Below are positions 62,272 to 64,000 of a stretch of DNA of 64,000 nucleotides, one piece after another. Both the position numbers and the translations under genes were made by a program. Source of the stretch: Flavobacterium sandaracinum (GTDB lineage: Bacteria; Bacteroidota; Bacteroidia; Flavobacteriales; Flavobacteriaceae). Position 1 is the stretch's first letter, and each line of letters starts with the position of its first letter. Location: positions 186,001 through 250,000 of the forward strand of contig NZ_SMFN01000002.1 of the NCBI RefSeq assembly GCF_004349135.1, in the 5' to 3' direction. Under the pieces are notes generated by a model. The model was given only the letters and a program-made list of their open reading frames with translations, was not told the DNA's origin and made no database searches.

Positions 62272-64000
62272 TTATTTACTTAACCATACCCGCATCAAGG
62301 ACAAAAGGCGTTCTACATCTATGGGCTTTGTAATATAATCGTTGGCTCCAGCATCAATGCATTTTTGTTTATCGTCTTTCATGGCTTTTGCGGTGAGTGC
62401 AATGATAGGCAATTTTTTGAACTTCATTTGAGATCGTATGCGCTTCATTGCTTCATAACCATCCATTTCTGGCATCATAATATCCATTAAAACTAAATCA
62501 ATGTTAGGATGTGTAGCTAGCATCTCTAGAGCATTTTTGCCATTTTCTGACTTGATCACTTCGATTCCTCTTTCTTGTAATATTTTAGATAATGCAAAAA
62601 CATTTCTCATATCATCATCTACTAAAAGTATTTTCTTTGATTGAAATATAGTGTCTTTATCATGCAAACTATTAATCATTATTTGCTTTGATTTAGGTAA
62701 ATTACTAATGGTACGGTGCAGAAAAAGAGCCGTTTCATCCAGTAATCGTTCTTCGGATTTTATTCCTTTTATAATAATGCTCTCGGCATATTTATGAAGT
62801 AGATTATTTTCTTCTTTTGTAAGTTCTTTTCCAGTGTAAACAATAATAGGAGGCATGTTGTGTCCTTTAATATCTTCGAGTTTTTGAATAAGATCAAATC
62901 CGCTCATGTCTGGCAATCCAATATCTAATATGACACAATCAATTTGATTTTCCTGATAAATTTCCAAGGCTTCCTTACCCGTTGCTGCTTCAAAACATTT
63001 TACATCACCATTTCCAATGAGTATTTTCATTGCTTTTCTGGAATTTTCACTGTCTTCAATAATCAAAAGATTTTTTATTTTTCTATTAACAAAATTTTCA
63101 ATGCGGTTGAAAGCTTCTTCTAGACCCTCTTTAGAGATTGGTTTCATCAAATATTCTACCGCACCTTCTCTTATTGGCTCGAGCGAACGATCATTTGCCG
63201 AAATAATATGAACTGGAATATGTCTTACAATTGGATTTGCTTTTAACTCCTGCAACACTTCTTTCCCATTCATTCCTGGCAAGCCCATATCAAGGATAAT
63301 GGCTTGTGGTAAGTATTTTGAAGCAAGTGTCAAACCATCTTCACCACTGGCTGCTGATAAGCATTTGAATCCTTTTTTGTTGGCCTGTTTTAAAAGTATT
63401 CCTGCAAAATTTCGATCGTCTTCAATAATGAGTACTATTTTGTCTGTTGCGTTTATGGTTTCTCTATCATCTTCAATAGTTTTATAATTGAGAAAGTTAG
63501 CGTTATTTTCAGCACGCGGAATATAGCGTAAAGGTTCCCTTACTGTTGACGAAGTAGGCTCTTGTTCAGGATGAATTTCTAGCGGGATGTGGAGTGAGAA
63601 TGTAGATCCTTCTTCCGGTTTGCTCGTTACTCTAATCTCGCCTTCTAATAGTTTTGCAAGTTCGCGAGAAATTGAAAGACCTAATCCTGTACCGCCATAT
63701 TTTCTTGAAGTACCACCTTCAGCTTGTTGAAAAGCTTCAAATATTGCAGCTTGTTTGTCTTCTGATATTCCAATACCCGTGTCAGAAACCGATAGGACTA
63801 ATGTAGTTTCAGTGCCTGGGTCAATATGTATGTTTACACTTCCTTTTTCTGTGAATTTAATAGCATTAGACAGCAAGTTTTTCAATATTTGATTCAAACG
63901 CTGTAAATCGGTGTGAATGAATTCAGGTAAATTAGTGGCCAATTGGCAGGTGAGTAGCAATCCTTTTTGTTCTGCTTGATGTTTAAAATTGAGTAGTAGT
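62272..64000 (-). CDS. hybrid histidine kinase with three C-terminal receivers (5' part outside window)
   Basis: 576 codons are visible; the frame stays open to the window edge, so the N-terminus is missing. The visible part begins at the end of the HisKA/HATPase junction. The N-box is LKNLLSNAIKFTEKG, then SDTGIGISEDK and GGTGLGLSISREL. Three receivers follow: IVLIIEDDRNFAG (phospho-Asp in ILDMGLPGMNG), LLIIEDSENSRKAM (CVILDIGLPDMSG) and ILLVDDDMRNVFAL (VLMDIMMPEMDG). The last one ends at the C-terminus with AKPID-type residues (ITKPIDVERLL). There is no Hpt and no DNA-binding domain. Together with the next two kinase genes it is likely part of one multi-step phosphorelay. Confidence 0.9.
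   Translation of the reverse strand, partial: LLLNFKHQAEQKGLLLTCQLATNLPEFIHTDLQRLNQILKNLLSNAIKFTEKGSVNIHIDPGTETTLVLSVSDTGIGISEDKQAAIFEAFQQAEGGTSRKYGGTGLGLSISRELAKLLEGEIRVTSKPEEGSTFSLHIPLEIHPEQEPTSSTVREPLRYIPRAENNANFLNYKTIEDDRETINATDKIVLIIEDDRNFAGILLKQANKKGFKCLSAASGEDGLTLASKYLPQAIILDMGLPGMNGKEVLQELKANPIVRHIPVHIISANDRSLEPIREGAVEYLMKPISKEGLEEAFNRIENFVNRKIKNLLIIEDSENSRKAMKILIGNGDVKCFEAATGKEALEIYQENQIDCVILDIGLPDMSGFDLIQKLEDIKGHNMPPIIVYTGKELTKEENNLLHKYAESIIIKGIKSEERLLDETALFLHRTISNLPKSKQIMINSLHDKDTIFQSKKILLVDDDMRNVFALSKILQERGIEVIKSENGKNALEMLATHPNIDLVLMDIMMPEMDGYEAMKRIRSQMKFKKLPIIALTAKAMKDDKQKCIDAGANDYITKPIDVERLLSLMRVWLSK

Overview
The window is an AT-rich bacterial chromosome segment from the Bacteroidetes, almost certainly a Flavobacterium or close relative. 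The evidence is as follows: a type IX secretion sorting domain; a SusC-like TonB receptor with a carboxypeptidase-like N-terminal domain; TAnnTTTG promoter boxes close to many starts; no Shine-Dalgarno pattern; a bacillithiol-linked YtxJ protein; and a Bacteroidetes-type arginine operon with proBA inside it. No rRNA, tRNA, CRISPR array, integrase or transposase was seen.

Layout. 1-4543 (minus): operon of DUF2520 oxidoreductase, KdsC-like HAD phosphatase, UbiA prenyltransferase, Maf pyrophosphatase and MscS channel, followed by an AI-2E transporter cut by the window edge. 4743-7949 (plus): fused ResB-CcsA cytochrome c maturation protein. 8003-9175: membrane-anchored AraC regulator. 9472-20048 (plus): surface locus with a small T9SS cargo protein, a 55-codon ORF, a 2401-residue phage-tail-fibre-like protein with 17 nested repeats, and an 818-residue lectin/Ig-like adhesin. 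20146-26559: ECF sigma/anti-sigma pair divergent from two DUF4331 half-proteins, a TPR lipoprotein and a TonB receptor. 26703-32717: glutathione peroxidase, Dus, GNAT, MenD, DUF2853 and an M28 peptidase. 32718-34061: 1.3 kb without a recognisable gene. 34062-39418: ClpB, YtxJ and two multi-spanning membrane proteins.

39566-51244 (minus) is a complete arginine/proline block: GNAT, argG, argC, argD, proA, proB, (GxxExxY), argF', argB, argE', argH. The transcarbamylase is the N-acylornithine type, so the route should run glutamate, N-acylglutamate, N-acylornithine, N-acylcitrulline, citrulline, arginine. Almost every gap in this block holds structured repeats. A GxxExxY gene framed by hairpin-bearing inverted repeats interrupts it, and a structured leader precedes it. 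Four 177-bp tandem repeats lie upstream of that leader.

52496-64000 holds a lipoprotein, SdpI-like and other small membrane proteins, then three large hybrid sensor kinases on the minus strand: CheB-CheR-PAS-HK-REC, REC-PAS-HK-REC-Hpt, and a truncated HK with three REC domains. They probably form one phosphorelay.

The strongest candidates for undescribed biology are (i) the GxxExxY unit with its paired hairpin ends, (ii) the arg-operon hairpin repeats whose arms change sequence but stay complementary, (iii) three 15-nt hairpins at an exact 28-nt pitch, (iv) the structured leader of the arg operon, and (v) the 18-residue copy-number quantum in the giant fibre gene. All were read by eye. No alignment, folding or database search was run.
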